Notes: generated from the sequence alone by a model not told the origin. DNA of 64,000 bases from Cytophagaceae bacterium (GCA_947458545.1 CANGYH010000002.1:1-64000), one strand, 5' to 3'; positions 41,288 through 50,648 are shown, counted from the first letter of the stretch. Made by a program: numbers and translations.

Positions 41288-42523
41288 CTACACACCAACG
41301 CTGGCAGGGTCTTTCTGCCCCGGTTGCAGCCGCAGCCAGGCTTGCGCCGCCAGCCAGGCCACCGCCAGCGCGGCCAATGCCAGCCCCACCGTCTGCCGGG
41401 CAGACCATAGCGTAATTTTTAGCAGGCCCTCTAAGGGTAGGCGTTGCTTCACTTTATACTCTACAAACGGCCAGAGCATATATACCAATACGCCGGCAAG
41501 CAGCGTCCAACCCACCCGCCTGCCTTGCAGGGCCAGGTAGGGCACCGTCAGCAGCAAAAACAGCAGCCGGTAGTTGTAGCTGGCAGATAGCAAAAACGTA
41601 GCCGCAAAGATGCCCGCCCCCGCCAGGCAGAGGCTGTAGCGCCAGTCGGTACGTGTAGGCCGCAGGGCCTCTAGCCACCGCCAGGCAGCCCAAAGGCCTG
41701 TGGCCAGCACGGTGGCCGTAAGCCCCAGGCGCAGCGCCGTGTGCAGCGCCCCTTTTTTTATCAGTAGCAGCATACCCGGTATGCCATAGCTGTATTTGGC
41801 AGACGAGGGCGTGTTGCCAAACAGGTACGGCAAAGTTTGCCAGTCTGCCACCTGGTATATACCTGCCGCCAAGAGCCCCAGCGCTACGGCTTGCCAGCGA
41901 TGCTGCCGCTGGGTAAAGGCCAGCGCAGCAGGCAGGGCAAAAAGCGGAAAAAGCTTTAGCAGAATACCCAGCCCGGCCAGCGCCCCAAACAGGCCCACGG
42001 CCAAACGGTGCTGTCCGCGCTTGTCTAACTGCCAAGGCAGCACGGCCAGGCCTGCTACCAGCCAGGCAACCATCTGGTCGCTGTTGCCGCGCTCTAGGCC
42101 CAGGGCGCCGCTGCCCATGCCGAGGCCCAGCGCCATGCACATCCCTGCCGCTGCGGGCGCGCCCCAGCAAAGGCCAGCCAGCAACGCGCAGGTTACGGCC
42201 AGCATAGCCGTGCCCGCCCAAGGCACACAGCCCCAGGCATCGTACCATCGCCACATGGCCCAGAGCATGGCCCGGCTGTAATTGGCCTTGATGCCCGATT
42301 CGTTGTAGCTGCCGTCTGTATAGGGGTTGTGTCCGGCTTGCAGGTACTCGTATTGCTTGCGCGTCAAATCCAGGTCGGCGTATGGGTGCATGGGGGTAAC
42401 CCCCACGGCTTGCCAGCCTAGGTGGGGCTGGTTGTCCATGCCTTGCATGGCTTGCAGCGCATATGCCCAGATCGTCAGCGCCGTCAGGCAAAAGACGATG
42501 AGGCTTGTCCAGGGTCTAGTCAT
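41288..42523 (-). CDS. GT87-type (DUF2029) membrane mannosyltransferase-like protein
   Basis: A 411-residue integral membrane protein with roughly ten hydrophobic segments. The layout fits the GT87/DUF2029 family (GT-C fold), which uses polyprenyl-phosphate sugars as donors on the outer face of the inner membrane. An acidic/aromatic loop near residues 45-80 (MHPYADLDLTRKQYEYL) and the LERGNSDQ segment, typical of the family, are visible. It is the last of three overlapping or nearly touching genes with the SGNH and MBOAT genes, pointing to assembly and acylation of a surface glycan. Confidence 0.82.
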   Translation of the reverse strand: MTRPWTSLIVFCLTALTIWAYALQAMQGMDNQPHLGWQAVGVTPMHPYADLDLTRKQYEYLQAGHNPYTDGSYNESGIKANYSRAMLWAMWRWYDAWGCVPWAGTAMLAVTCALLAGLCWGAPAAAGMCMALGLGMGSGALGLERGNSDQMVAWLVAGLAVLPWQLDKRGQHRLAVGLFGALAGLGILLKLFPLFALPAALAFTQRQHRWQAVALGLLAAGIYQVADWQTLPYLFGNTPSSAKYSYGIPGMLLLIKKGALHTALRLGLTATVLATGLWAAWRWLEALRPTRTDWRYSLCLAGAGIFAATFLLSASYNYRLLFLLLTVPYLALQGRRVGWTLLAGVLVYMLWPFVEYKVKQRLPLEGLLKITLWSARQTVGLALAALAVAWLAAQAWLRLQPGQKDPASVGV

Positions 42524-43439
42524 GGCAGGGTTTGCCGAGGGCGGGCAGAAGCATCCGAGCTACCCGCCTAGCCCGCAGCCGGGCTCCGCTCCGCAGGGTG
42601 TGGTATGGCGTGTCGTAAAAAAAGCTGTCGGCAAAGATCATAGCCTCGGGCCTGCAAACAGCCTGCATACCGGCCGCCTGCACCCAGGCAAAGCGTGCTA
42701 GTGCGGCGGTGCTGTCTTGGCGGTAGCCGCTTTCTGAGTAAGCAGGGGGTAAGTGCAACACTTTAAAGCCTTGCTGGCGGGCTACAGCCACCAATTGTGC
42801 CACAGCCTGTTTGCAGGCAGGCGGGTCTGGCTCGGCGGGTGGGTGCAGGGCAAAGTCTTGAGGCCCTTTGTTGGCATGGCTTACCAGATCGCCGAAGCGG
42901 TCGTAGCCGTCGGCCCGGTACACGTCAGAGGCAGGTACCTGCCGCAGCAGCCACTTCTCCACCATCATTCCGCCCGTAATCTGAGCCTTAAACACAGCCA
43001 CACGGATGCGGTCGTTCAAGCTCAAATTCAGCAGCTTTGCACTGCGCGGACTCTCCAGGCTTAGCATGGCAAAAGCCCGGCAGCTGCCCGTGCCCACGCC
43101 ATACTCTGGCGAGAACAGCACTACATCGCCCGGCCGTGCACAGGCCTCTGCCACGCGGGCCATAAAGGGTATGCCCAGCTCTGCACTAAAGGCCAGGTTG
43201 TAGACGGGCCGCCCCAGGCACCGCTCCAGCTCGGCAGACGACAGCCCAAAGACCAGGTTAGACCCTCCCACCAGCAGCACCCTTGGCGAGGCTACGTGCG
43301 CCTGGTCGGCCAGCTTGCGGTCCATAACCTGAAAAAAGTCGTTAGGCCGCCGCACGTAGGGGTGCAGCAGCGGCAAGCCCCAGAGCACCAGCCCAAGGGC
43401 CGCTCCGCAGAGGATAAGGGTACGCCACAGGGCTTGCAT
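42516..43439 (-). CDS. SGNH-like protein (DltD/AlgX-type) of an O-acylation operon
   Basis: A 307-residue protein with one N-terminal membrane anchor (LILCGAALGLVLWGLPLL) and a domain facing the periplasm. LLVGGSNLVFGL near 54-65 has the position of the SGNH nucleophile block, and FADSFFYDTPYHT near the C-terminus supplies a D-x3-H pair. This form fits the esterase-like partners that work with MBOAT acyltransferases. It overlaps the GT87 gene by eight bases and starts five bases after the MBOAT gene, so all three should be co-expressed. Without a structural match the family call is moderate. Confidence 0.7.
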   Translation of the reverse strand: MQALWRTLILCGAALGLVLWGLPLLHPYVRRPNDFFQVMDRKLADQAHVASPRVLLVGGSNLVFGLSSAELERCLGRPVYNLAFSAELGIPFMARVAEACARPGDVVLFSPEYGVGTGSCRAFAMLSLESPRSAKLLNLSLNDRIRVAVFKAQITGGMMVEKWLLRQVPASDVYRADGYDRFGDLVSHANKGPQDFALHPPAEPDPPACKQAVAQLVAVARQQGFKVLHLPPAYSESGYRQDSTAALARFAWVQAAGMQAVCRPEAMIFADSFFYDTPYHTLRSGARLRARRVARMLLPALGKPCHD

Positions 43440-43444
43440 CTGCG

Positions 43445-44902
43445 CTAGAACTGAAAGTAAATAAAGGGTCGGTTGGCCTCAAACACGCCCAAGAGCAAAA
43501 TAGCTACCAAGAGCCCGGCCGTTAGCGTCGCCTGCAGCCAAGGGTGCTGGGCCAGCCGGGCGCGCAGCGGGCCTGCCTGCTGTATCCGCTCAACCCCGAA
43601 CAGGATGCCAATAACCAGCGCCACCGTCCACCATGTATGGGCAGACTGGCCCAAGGATAGGTAGTGGGAAGAGGTCCAGGTCCGCCACAGATCTGCCTGG
43701 CCTGCCACCACCACATGGTAGGCCTCGCGCCAGGTCTCGGCGCGGAAGAACGGCCAGCCCAGCATCAAGACCAAGAAGGTGTAAACCGGCCCCAAGCCTT
43801 GCCGCAGCCACGGCGGCAGCTGCAGCCAGATATTACCGAGACGCTGACCCAGCGTCTCTGCCACTATAAATCCGCCGTTGAGCCCTCCCCAAAACGGAAA
43901 AGTCCATCCCGCGCCATGCCAGAGCCCGCTAAGGCCAAAAGTCAGCAACACGTTACGCCATTGTCGTACCCTGCCCACCCTGCTGCCGCCAAGGGGGATG
44001 TACACATAGTCTCTAAACCAGCCCGTGAGCGATATGTGCCAGCGGCTCCAGAAGGCGCGGACGCTGTGGGCAAAATAGGGGCGGTCAAAATTGCGCGTCA
44101 GGTCAAAGCCCATCACCTGGGCAGCCCCAACGGCCATGTCTGCATAGCCCGAAAAGTCGGCATAGATCTGCACGGCAAACAGGGCCGTGGCAATAAAGAG
44201 CGGAGACCCGTAGAAGTCCATCGGGTGGCTAAAGACGCTATCTACCAGCGGGGCCAGGCGGTCTGCCACGGCCACCTTCTTAAACAACCCCCAGGCCATC
44301 AACTGCAGGCCTGCCAGCACCCGCCGGCCATCCCAACGGTGGGCAATCCTAAACTGGGGCAGCAAATGCTGGGGCCGCTCTATGGGCCCGGCCACCAGCT
44401 GGGGGTAAAACAAGACGTACAGGGCAAACCGCCCCAGGTGCCGCTCGGGCGCCTGGCGCCCGTGATACACCTCTAGCGTATAACTCAACGCTTGGAATGT
44501 ATGGAAAGACAGCCCCAGCGGCAGCACCCACCCTAGGTAGGGCAGGGGAGCCGTGCCCGCCCCTAGGCCCAACTGCCCTAGCCAAACCGCCAGATGGCCC
44601 GCCAGCCAGTCGTAATACTTAAATGTGGCAAGCACGCCCAGGTTGGCACCCAAGCTGGCATATAAGCCCCAACGCCGCGCTTTGCCCTGCGCCTGGGCCA
44701 GATACAACCCACTGACGTAATCTACCAGAATAGTAAAGCACAGCACCAGGATATAGGCCGGGATAAAGGCCATGTAAAACCCCGCACTTGCAACCAACAG
44801 CCAAACCCACCGCCAACGGTGCCGTAAGGCGAAGTACCCAGCCACAACCCCCAGGAAAAACCATAAGAAAGCGAGGGAGTTGAAAACCACGGCAGCCAGC
44901 AC
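43445..44902 (-). CDS. MBOAT-family O-acyltransferase (AlgI-like)
   Basis: A 485-residue membrane-bound O-acyltransferase with about ten membrane segments. The catalytic histidine lies in SGLWHGAGWTFPFWGG, and the family motif PQLVAGPIERP occurs earlier. AlgI and DltB relatives pass acyl groups across the membrane to a periplasmic partner that acylates alginate, teichoic acid or other glycans. Here the partner is probably the SGNH-like protein encoded next. The start is GTG at 44902; a CATCTTTG box lies 15 bases before it. It is the first gene of the three-gene operon. Confidence 0.92.
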   Translation of the reverse strand: MLAAVVFNSLAFLWFFLGVVAGYFALRHRWRWVWLLVASAGFYMAFIPAYILVLCFTILVDYVSGLYLAQAQGKARRWGLYASLGANLGVLATFKYYDWLAGHLAVWLGQLGLGAGTAPLPYLGWVLPLGLSFHTFQALSYTLEVYHGRQAPERHLGRFALYVLFYPQLVAGPIERPQHLLPQFRIAHRWDGRRVLAGLQLMAWGLFKKVAVADRLAPLVDSVFSHPMDFYGSPLFIATALFAVQIYADFSGYADMAVGAAQVMGFDLTRNFDRPYFAHSVRAFWSRWHISLTGWFRDYVYIPLGGSRVGRVRQWRNVLLTFGLSGLWHGAGWTFPFWGGLNGGFIVAETLGQRLGNIWLQLPPWLRQGLGPVYTFLVLMLGWPFFRAETWREAYHVVVAGQADLWRTWTSSHYLSLGQSAHTWWTVALVIGILFGVERIQQAGPLRARLAQHPWLQATLTAGLLVAILLLGVFEANRPFIYFQF

Positions 44903-45225
44903 CGGCAGGTGCCAGGCAAAGATGCCTTACCGGCTACTATTCAGACTTTCGCGATGGGGTGGTAGATGCATGTATAATTTATTCATTGATTAGTGTAAGT
45001 GCCTAAGTGTAAGCATAAAATAATTTAACATTGGTCAGACCTTACATAAGTGCTATATCCTTCTGAAACTAAACCTGCAGACCCATGTAACAATGGGTAT
45101 TTTAAAGAAAAGCAGAATAATATTCTGATATTACCATCAATAGGTGTTGTGTATTGCGTAAAACAACTGTTGTGTAAAAGGTTCTTCTGTATTCTCTTTG
45201 TGCTGTACTATGGTTCAAAACCCAT
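44903..45225. promoter_or_regulatory. AT-rich divergent region between MBOAT operon and T9SS protein
   Basis: About 320 bases, strongly AT-rich from 44960 on and without a gene. It holds a small hairpin with a U run (ACCCAT/ATGGGT, 45081-45098) and a repeated TGTTGTGTA step near 45147-45177. It must carry promoters for both divergent units. No clear TTTG/TAnnTTTG pair is seen for the plus strand. Confidence 0.5.
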
Positions 45226-46959
45226 ATGAAAAGACTCTTATTTACGCTCTTTAGCTGTTTTTGCCTTGTTACTTACGTGCAAGCTCAGCAAGTGGCCTTC
45301 CAAGACATAGCCTGGAAGCGCCAAACCCGTGGGGACAAAGGCGACCAGTTTAACCGCGTACGCACTACGCCCTTCGGAGACGTGGTTGCCGCCGGTTCCT
45401 TTGCCGACAAAGCCAACCTGGAAACCAACAACACCGGCCAGGTGCAGCTTCGCAGCGAAGGCGGCCTCGATTGTATGATGGCCATGTGGGATGCCAACGG
45501 CCGTTTTATGTACAAACTCAACTTCGGCGGCGATGGCAATGATGAAATCCTCGGCTTGGCACCAGGCCCGTTTGGCGAGGTGTTCATCACGGGCTACTTC
45601 TCTGACGAGATAGAGTTTGAAGACGCCAATGGCAGAGAGATCGAGCTTGAGTCTGCTGGCGGCACTGACGGATTTGTGGCCCGCGTAGATAGCCGCGGAC
45701 GCATTACCTGGGCTTTCCGCTTTGGCGGCTCCGGCAACGACAGAGGCACAGGCATAGACGTAGCCCGCAATGGTAACCTCTGGGTAGCTGGTACTTTCTC
45801 TAACACCTTCAACCTCAAAGGGCTCTTCGGTACCCAGCAAAGCCTAAACAGCGCCGGTGGTACCGATGCCTTCCTGGCTAAGTTCTCTGGTGTAGGCTCG
45901 CTATTCTGGGCAGCCACGGCAGGCGGGCCTGGCAACGATGCCGCCGTAGCCGCCGCCGCAGACCGTGCCAACAACGGCTTCATGCTCGGCACATTCACGG
46001 GCAGCGCCAACTTCCGCACCAGCAACAAGCTCTTCACCCGCTCGGCCGTAGGCGGAAACGACGTCTTCGTACTCGGCATGAGCAACGGGGGTAACCTAGA
46101 CTACGTAACCGCTATGGGCGGCGCAGGCTCAGAAGAAGCCAACGACCTGGCCGCCGACCCGCGCAACCAAGGTGTAGTGGCCATCGGCACCTTCTCTGGC
46201 ACCTCAGCCTTTGGCAGCACCAGCCTTACCTCAACCGGTGGTCTGGATGCTTACCTCGTGCGCCTTGGCACCACCGGCCAGGTACAGTGGGCCCGCCGCA
46301 TGGGCGGCACCAACATGGACCTTGGCCAGTCGGTCCGCATGGCCCGCAACGGCCAGATCCTGGTGGGCATGGCCTTCGATACCCGGGTCACCATGCCCGG
46401 CAACACCGTTATCACTGAAAACAACGGCTGGCTCACCGGCCTCATCGCCCGCCTGACGGCAGACGGCACTGGTGTCCTTTTCTCTGCCAAAATCATGGGC
46501 CCCCGCGGAGACGACGCCGTCCTCGGTGTAGATACCAGCATCCGTGGTGGCTGCTACGCTGCCGGTATGTTCCACAGCCGCACCCGCCTGCGTGTACTGC
46601 CCAATGGCGGCGGCGGTGGCCTGCGCCAGAACGCCTACGTGACCTACTACGGCATTGCCAACCCCAAGCGTGAGGGTGTTAACGAAGAAGCCGTGCTGGC
46701 AGAAGTGCCCACGCTGCAACTGGCCCCCAACCCCGCCGGCCTGGCAGAAGCGCAGCGCCTGACGGCCACCGGCTTTGAAGGTACCGTAACCCTGCAAATG
46801 CTAGATGCCACCGGCAAGCTGGTATCGGCCCAAACGGCTGACGCCACCACCCTGGCAGAAGGCATCGAGCTGACTGGCGCCACCCAGCCTGGCCTCTACA
46901 TCCTAGTGCTTACGGATGCGGCGGGCCACAAAGCCCAGGTGCGCATGGCTGTCCGCTAG
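45226..46959 (+). CDS. Secreted SBBP-type beta-propeller protein with T9SS type A signal
   Basis: A 577-residue secreted protein. Residues 1-20 are a signal peptide (VTYVQAQ). Residues about 30-485 hold around eight repeats of the SBBP kind, each with a phrase such as GGDGNDEILGLAPGPFGEVFITG or GGTDAFLAKF, likely forming a propeller. The last 80 residues match the T9SS type A sorting domain: LQLAPNPAG near 500, LQMLDATGKLV, and a closing GLYILVLTDAAGHK. It should cross the outer membrane through the type IX system and be attached to the surface or released. Its binding partner is unknown. Confidence 0.9.
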   Translation: MKRLLFTLFSCFCLVTYVQAQQVAFQDIAWKRQTRGDKGDQFNRVRTTPFGDVVAAGSFADKANLETNNTGQVQLRSEGGLDCMMAMWDANGRFMYKLNFGGDGNDEILGLAPGPFGEVFITGYFSDEIEFEDANGREIELESAGGTDGFVARVDSRGRITWAFRFGGSGNDRGTGIDVARNGNLWVAGTFSNTFNLKGLFGTQQSLNSAGGTDAFLAKFSGVGSLFWAATAGGPGNDAAVAAAADRANNGFMLGTFTGSANFRTSNKLFTRSAVGGNDVFVLGMSNGGNLDYVTAMGGAGSEEANDLAADPRNQGVVAIGTFSGTSAFGSTSLTSTGGLDAYLVRLGTTGQVQWARRMGGTNMDLGQSVRMARNGQILVGMAFDTRVTMPGNTVITENNGWLTGLIARLTADGTGVLFSAKIMGPRGDDAVLGVDTSIRGGCYAAGMFHSRTRLRVLPNGGGGGLRQNAYVTYYGIANPKREGVNEEAVLAEVPTLQLAPNPAGLAEAQRLTATGFEGTVTLQMLDATGKLVSAQTADATTLAEGIELTGATQPGLYILVLTDAAGHKAQVRMAVR

Positions 46960-46992
46960 GTGCAGGCGACCAATTAAGCCAAGTATCCATAC

Positions 46993-47038
46993 CCGGGCCC
47001 TGCTCCGCCGCAAGCGGTAGCAGGGCCCGGTGCTTTTT
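46993..47038 (+). terminator. Intrinsic terminator after the T9SS propeller protein
   Basis: CCGGGCCCTGCT pairs exactly with AGCAGGGCCCGG, with extra CCGC/GCGG pairing inside, followed by CTTTTT. Confidence 0.9.
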
Positions 47039-47075
47039 AGCCCAGGGAGGCTTTCACCCACCGGGGGGCGGTTTG

Positions 47076-47083
47076 TACCTTTA
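47076..47083 (+). promoter_or_regulatory. -7 promoter box (TACCTTTA) of the cysteine desulfurase gene
   Basis: TACCTTTA differs from TAnnTTTG at one base and lies 80 bases before the chosen ATG at 47163. A TTTG immediately precedes it. Confidence 0.4.
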
Positions 47084-47162
47084 CGGTATAGATGCGCTGC
47101 CTGGCAGTGCATCAGCTAGCAATTACACCGACGCACCCTTTCTACCTCGCACGCTTAGTACC

Positions 47163-48329
47163 ATGTCAGGCCAGCTCACCCGCATCTTTCTGGACAATGC
47201 CGCTACCACCCAGCCCGATCCCCGGGTCGTAGATGAAATGATCCCGTACCTGCGCGAGCAATGGGGCAACCCCAGCAGCCTCCACGGCTACGGCCGCGAG
47301 GCCCGCGTGGCCATAGAGCGCGCCCGCAAAACCGTAGCCGGACTGCTTGGCACCTCGCCGGCAGAGATCTTTTTCACCAGCGGCGGCACCGAGGCCGACA
47401 ACACCGCCATCTGCGGGGCCGTGCGCACCCTGGGGTGCAAGCACATCATCACCAGCCCCATAGAGCACCACGCCGTCCTCCATACGGCAGAAATCCTGGC
47501 CCACCGGGGCGAGGCCCAGCTCCACTTCGTCCGCCTCGACGAAGACGGCTATGTGGACTATGAGCACCTGGCCGCCCTCCTGTCTCAACTACCAGCACCC
47601 GTCCTGGTCAGCCTCATGCACGGCAACAACGAGGTAGGCAACCTGACAGACCTGCACCTGGTGGGCAACCTGGTACGCCGCCACGGCGGGTACTTCCACA
47701 GCGATACGGTGCAGACGGTCGGACACTTTCCGCTAGACCTTAAGAACACGCCGGTGGACTTCATCGCCGGTGCTGGCCATAAGTTCCACGGCCCCAAGGG
47801 CACGGGCTTTTTGTATGTCAACAGCCGCGTCAAGATAGACCCCTTCGTCTGCGGCGGCGCCCAGGAGCGCAACATGCGCGGCGGCACCGAGAACGTGGCC
47901 GGCATCATGGGCGTGGCCAAAGCACTTGAGCTTGCCTGCACAGACATGGAAGCCCATCACCAGCACATCCTCTCCGTAAAGCTGGCCCTTAAGGAGGCGC
48001 TGGAGGAGCGCATCCCCGGCATCCGCTTCAATGGCGGCTCCGGCCGGGCAGAGGGTAGCCTTTACACCGTTCTGTCGGCCTCCCTGCCGCCCAACCCCAT
48101 CTCCGAGATGCTCCTGCTCCGGCTCGACATGGCCGGCGTCTGCGCCAGCGGCGGCTCGGCCTGCAGCTCCGGCTCACAGGTCGGCTCCCACGTCCTCAAC
48201 ACCCTCTACCCCGGCTCAGACCGTCAGGGCGTCCGCTTCAGCTTCTCTCGCACCACCACCCAAGCCGAAGTCCTCCAAGCCGCCGACATCCTGGCCGGGT
48301 TGCTGGTGGGAGAGAAGGTGGCGGTGTAA
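47163..48329 (+). CDS. Cysteine desulfurase (IscS/NifS type)
   Basis: A 388-residue PLP enzyme that takes sulfur from cysteine for Fe-S clusters and tRNA thiolation. It starts with RIFLDNAATTQPDP. The PLP lysine is in GAGHKFHGPKG, the EHHAVL histidine stacks on the cofactor, and the catalytic cysteine is in GSACSSGSQ. The short loop around that cysteine places it with the class I (NifS/IscS) group. The start at 47163 is chosen by homology; upstream codons in frame come from the promoter region. No iscU or other isc/suf gene is beside it. Confidence 0.94.
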   Translation: MSGQLTRIFLDNAATTQPDPRVVDEMIPYLREQWGNPSSLHGYGREARVAIERARKTVAGLLGTSPAEIFFTSGGTEADNTAICGAVRTLGCKHIITSPIEHHAVLHTAEILAHRGEAQLHFVRLDEDGYVDYEHLAALLSQLPAPVLVSLMHGNNEVGNLTDLHLVGNLVRRHGGYFHSDTVQTVGHFPLDLKNTPVDFIAGAGHKFHGPKGTGFLYVNSRVKIDPFVCGGAQERNMRGGTENVAGIMGVAKALELACTDMEAHHQHILSVKLALKEALEERIPGIRFNGGSGRAEGSLYTVLSASLPPNPISEMLLLRLDMAGVCASGGSACSSGSQVGSHVLNTLYPGSDRQGVRFSFSRTTTQAEVLQAADILAGLLVGEKVAV

Positions 48330-48385
48330 TCCAGAATTTTCCAAAATTTGTATGGGCCTTAGCTTTTTTGGCTTAGGACATCCTG

Positions 48386-48733
48386 CTATTTTCTTTTTTC
48401 AAATATCATGTAATAGGTTCCCCGTTGAAAATTAGGGAAGATAAAAGGCGATAAAGCAAACCTTTCTTTGAATTCGTATCCAGCGCTATCCATAAAATAA
48501 AGAAACTGGCTATGGCCCCTCATCCTCATGAATCGGTCGTTGAATTGTTTGCGGCTTAAGACGCCAATGCTATCCGGTGACTGCAATCGAAAGGAGCTTT
48601 TACCGGAAAAAACGCTAACATGATCCACGGCCACCTCCACGAATTGGCTGTGTTTAGGTAAAAACTTAGGAGTAGTACAACCCGCGATGATGACTCCTAA
48701 AGGTAGAAGGGAGAATGGTAGTAGAATTCGCAT
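48386..48733 (-). CDS. Small AT-rich lipoprotein, function unknown
   Basis: A 115-residue lipoprotein. The lipobox VIIAGC puts the cysteine at residue 19. The mature part has no recognised domain (HSQFVEVAVDHVSVFSGKSSF, then GTYYMIFEKRK). The gene and its flanks (48340-48780) are far richer in A+T than neighbouring genes, with codons such as ATA, AAA and TTT common, which suggests recent acquisition or weak codon adaptation. It is convergent with the cysteine desulfurase gene. Confidence 0.7.
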   Translation of the reverse strand: MRILLPFSLLPLGVIIAGCTTPKFLPKHSQFVEVAVDHVSVFSGKSSFRLQSPDSIGVLSRKQFNDRFMRMRGHSQFLYFMDSAGYEFKERFALSPFIFPNFQRGTYYMIFEKRK

Positions 48734-48794
48734 AATTACGATAATGGTTTAATTTACCCCAATTTTTGTGCCATACTATGAATCTGACAAAACC

Positions 48795-49631
48795 CTAGCT
48801 TTTACCCTTGCTCGCAAACCGCCGCGTCACCATCCGCACGCCCACCGTACCCCACAGCGGCAGCACGACATCGCCTGCGATGCCTTGGCCTACGGTCATA
48901 TCCATCTGCACCCATTCGCTGAAAAAGTGGCGGAAGCCCCCCTGCCAGGCCGTGCCCGTGCCGGGGATGTAGGGGTCGCCCGAGAAGACCTCGCTCACGA
49001 GGTGGAAGCCCTTGTAGGTCCGCACCTGGGTGCCGACCCCCCAGGTGGCTATGAGGGGGCGCTCCAGGTCGGCATGCAGGTAATTGGCCCCGCCGTTGAC
49101 GTGGATCAGCACGTCCTCGTGCCGGCCGAAGCATTGGGTCACGTTGGTAAACGTAAACACCCCATACCCCGGCGGCCTAAAGAAGCCCTGCCCCATCGGC
49201 AAAAACGTACCCAGCACCGTGGCCACCCCCGGCCCTTTGCCGGGCGCGTAGGGCCTGAAGAGGTACTTGCCCTGCAGCAGCGGCAGGGCGTAGGCGGCTT
49301 TGTGTATCTCCGTACCCCGCTCGGCATCCCGAACGACCTCGTAACCGCCCACCCCACCCACGGTAAGTTCCAGGCGGGGGGTGGGGCCGTAGGCCATCAA
49401 TAGCCACTTTTGGCCCGCTTCGCGGTCTATACGCAGCCAGGCCTCGGCCTGGGCCAGCCGGTGTCCCACCACCCGGGCATCGTCTGTGATGAAGGGGCGC
49501 ACCGTAGGGCGCTTCCAGGTGCTTTTGCGTGTGCCGGCAGACCTTGCTTCCGTCTCTGCCCAAAGCGGCAGGCTGCTACCCAAGGCCACAGCCAACCCCA
49601 GCCATCGCCAACCCTTGATACCCCAGCGCAT
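48795..49631 (-). CDS. Putative outer-membrane beta-barrel protein
   Basis: A 278-residue exported protein. Residues 1-25 are a signal peptide (SSLPLWAETE). The segment RPFITDDARVVGHRLAQAEAWLRIDRE is typical of a group of barrel proteins annotated as transporter or MetA-pathway-of-phenol-degradation-like. Alternating strands such as LELTVGGVGGYEVV and GTVGVRMVTRRF support a barrel. The function is not known. It ends just before the small AT-rich lipoprotein on the same strand. Confidence 0.72.
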   Translation of the reverse strand: MRWGIKGWRWLGLAVALGSSLPLWAETEARSAGTRKSTWKRPTVRPFITDDARVVGHRLAQAEAWLRIDREAGQKWLLMAYGPTPRLELTVGGVGGYEVVRDAERGTEIHKAAYALPLLQGKYLFRPYAPGKGPGVATVLGTFLPMGQGFFRPPGYGVFTFTNVTQCFGRHEDVLIHVNGGANYLHADLERPLIATWGVGTQVRTYKGFHLVSEVFSGDPYIPGTGTAWQGGFRHFFSEWVQMDMTVGQGIAGDVVLPLWGTVGVRMVTRRFASKGKS

Positions 49632-49696
49632 CGGTAGAAGTACGTCAATCTGAAGGGCTGCCCGGCAAATTTTGAGCCAGACCTCAGTAGGCCCAA

Positions 49697-49724
49697 CAAA
49701 AAAGCCCCGCCGAAGGCGAGGCTT
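49697..49724 (-). terminator. Intrinsic terminator after tRNA-Val
   Basis: On the minus strand AAGCCTCGCC pairs with GGCGGGGCTT around a three-base loop and leads into a U run, 14 bases past the tRNA end. Confidence 0.85.
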
Positions 49725-49737
49725 AAGTTTGCTTTTT

Positions 49738-49815
49738 TGGTGGAAGTTGAGGGATTCGAACCCCCGACCCTCTGCTTGTAAGGCAGATGCTCTGAACCGG
49801 CTGAGCTAAACTTCC
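49738..49815 (-). tRNA. tRNA-Val (anticodon UAC), CCA encoded
   Basis: The minus strand folds into a complete cloverleaf. The acceptor stem is GGAAGTT/AACTTCC, the D arm contains AGCTCAG, the anticodon stem TCTGC/GCAGA encloses loop CTTACAA with anticodon UAC, and the T arm has GGTTCGAATCC. The discriminator base is A, and the 3' CCA is encoded in the DNA. UAC reads valine GUA codons. It has its own promoter and terminator, so it is a single-gene unit. Confidence 0.96.
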
Positions 49816-49862
49816 AGGCTTGTTTTGCCCCTCTCAAACCCCGCTGGGCCCGAAAGGGACTG

Positions 49863-49894
49863 CAAAAGTAGAGGGCAGGCGGGGTATCTCCAAA
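49863..49894 (-). promoter_or_regulatory. Promoter of tRNA-Val (TTTG-N20-TACTTTTG)
   Basis: On the minus strand TTTG (49891-49894) and TACTTTTG (49863-49870) are 20 bases apart, matching the -33/-7 pair recognised by the Bacteroidota housekeeping sigma factor. It is the best promoter in the window. Confidence 0.82.
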
Positions 49895-50101
49895 TGGCCA
49901 GCCGGGTTTTTTTGAAAAGTTTTTGTGGGGCGGTAGGGAGGGTCGGCTATGGGGCCACCCTAGGGTTGGGGCCGCCCCAGGCTGAAGCCGTGGGGCTACC
50001 AGGATAGCGGCGGCTGAAGCCGCCCGCATTTGTGGCCCAACCCAACGGCTTGCTGTTCGAGGGCTCTAGCCTATTTCTTTGCAAGGGCTGTGCCCCCTAA
50101 C

Positions 50102-50298
50102 TCTGTGCAAGGGCTTTGCCCTTGTCACGTGCTCTCGCGAGGCTGCGCCTCGCATGTAGGCCAAGGAGATAGACCTGGCAGGATGCGGAGGGTGTCAGGG
50201 TGCGGATTGTAGCGCGGGCTGTAGCCCGCGAGCCCCGAGTTCACCCCAGGCTAAAGCCAGGGGCTACTGCTATGGCGACGGCTAAAGCCGAACGCTTT
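50102..50298 (+). repeat. Long inverted repeat, left arm
   Basis: About 197 bases that reappear in reverse complement at 50649-50846 with only a few mismatches and one three-base length difference. The arm contains at least four hairpin units in a fixed order. Confidence 0.85.
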
Positions 50299-50498
50299 GA
50301 GCCTTCGGCATGCCCGAAAGATGCTGTTCGAGGGCTCCAGCCCTCGTAACCCTCACGGGCAGGGCTCCGGCCCTGCATGCCCTCCTACCGCAAACACGGC
50401 GCAACGGCACAAACAAGGCCCAGGCAAAGCTCTTGGCATACCTTAACCAACCTCAACATCTGTTATCTCTTACCTTTTCTCTTTTATCTCCCGCCCGC

Positions 50499-50577
50499 AA
50501 CCTGTCGCAAGTCTTTAGCGACCCGATTAGGGGAGCGATGACTTGTGACGCCCATTGCAGCACAGTCTTCAGACTGG
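50499..50577. repeat. 79-bp conserved hairpin element, copy 2
   Basis: Second copy of the element at 357-435, with 58 identical bases at one end and a shared AGTCTTCAGACT palindrome at the other. It sits in the centre of the long inverted repeat. Confidence 0.78.
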
Positions 50578-50648
50578 AGCAACAACACGACAAACCCGCC
50601 GACATTCCCCGACAAAATCCCCTCGTAAAGGATTGATAAACAGACGTA

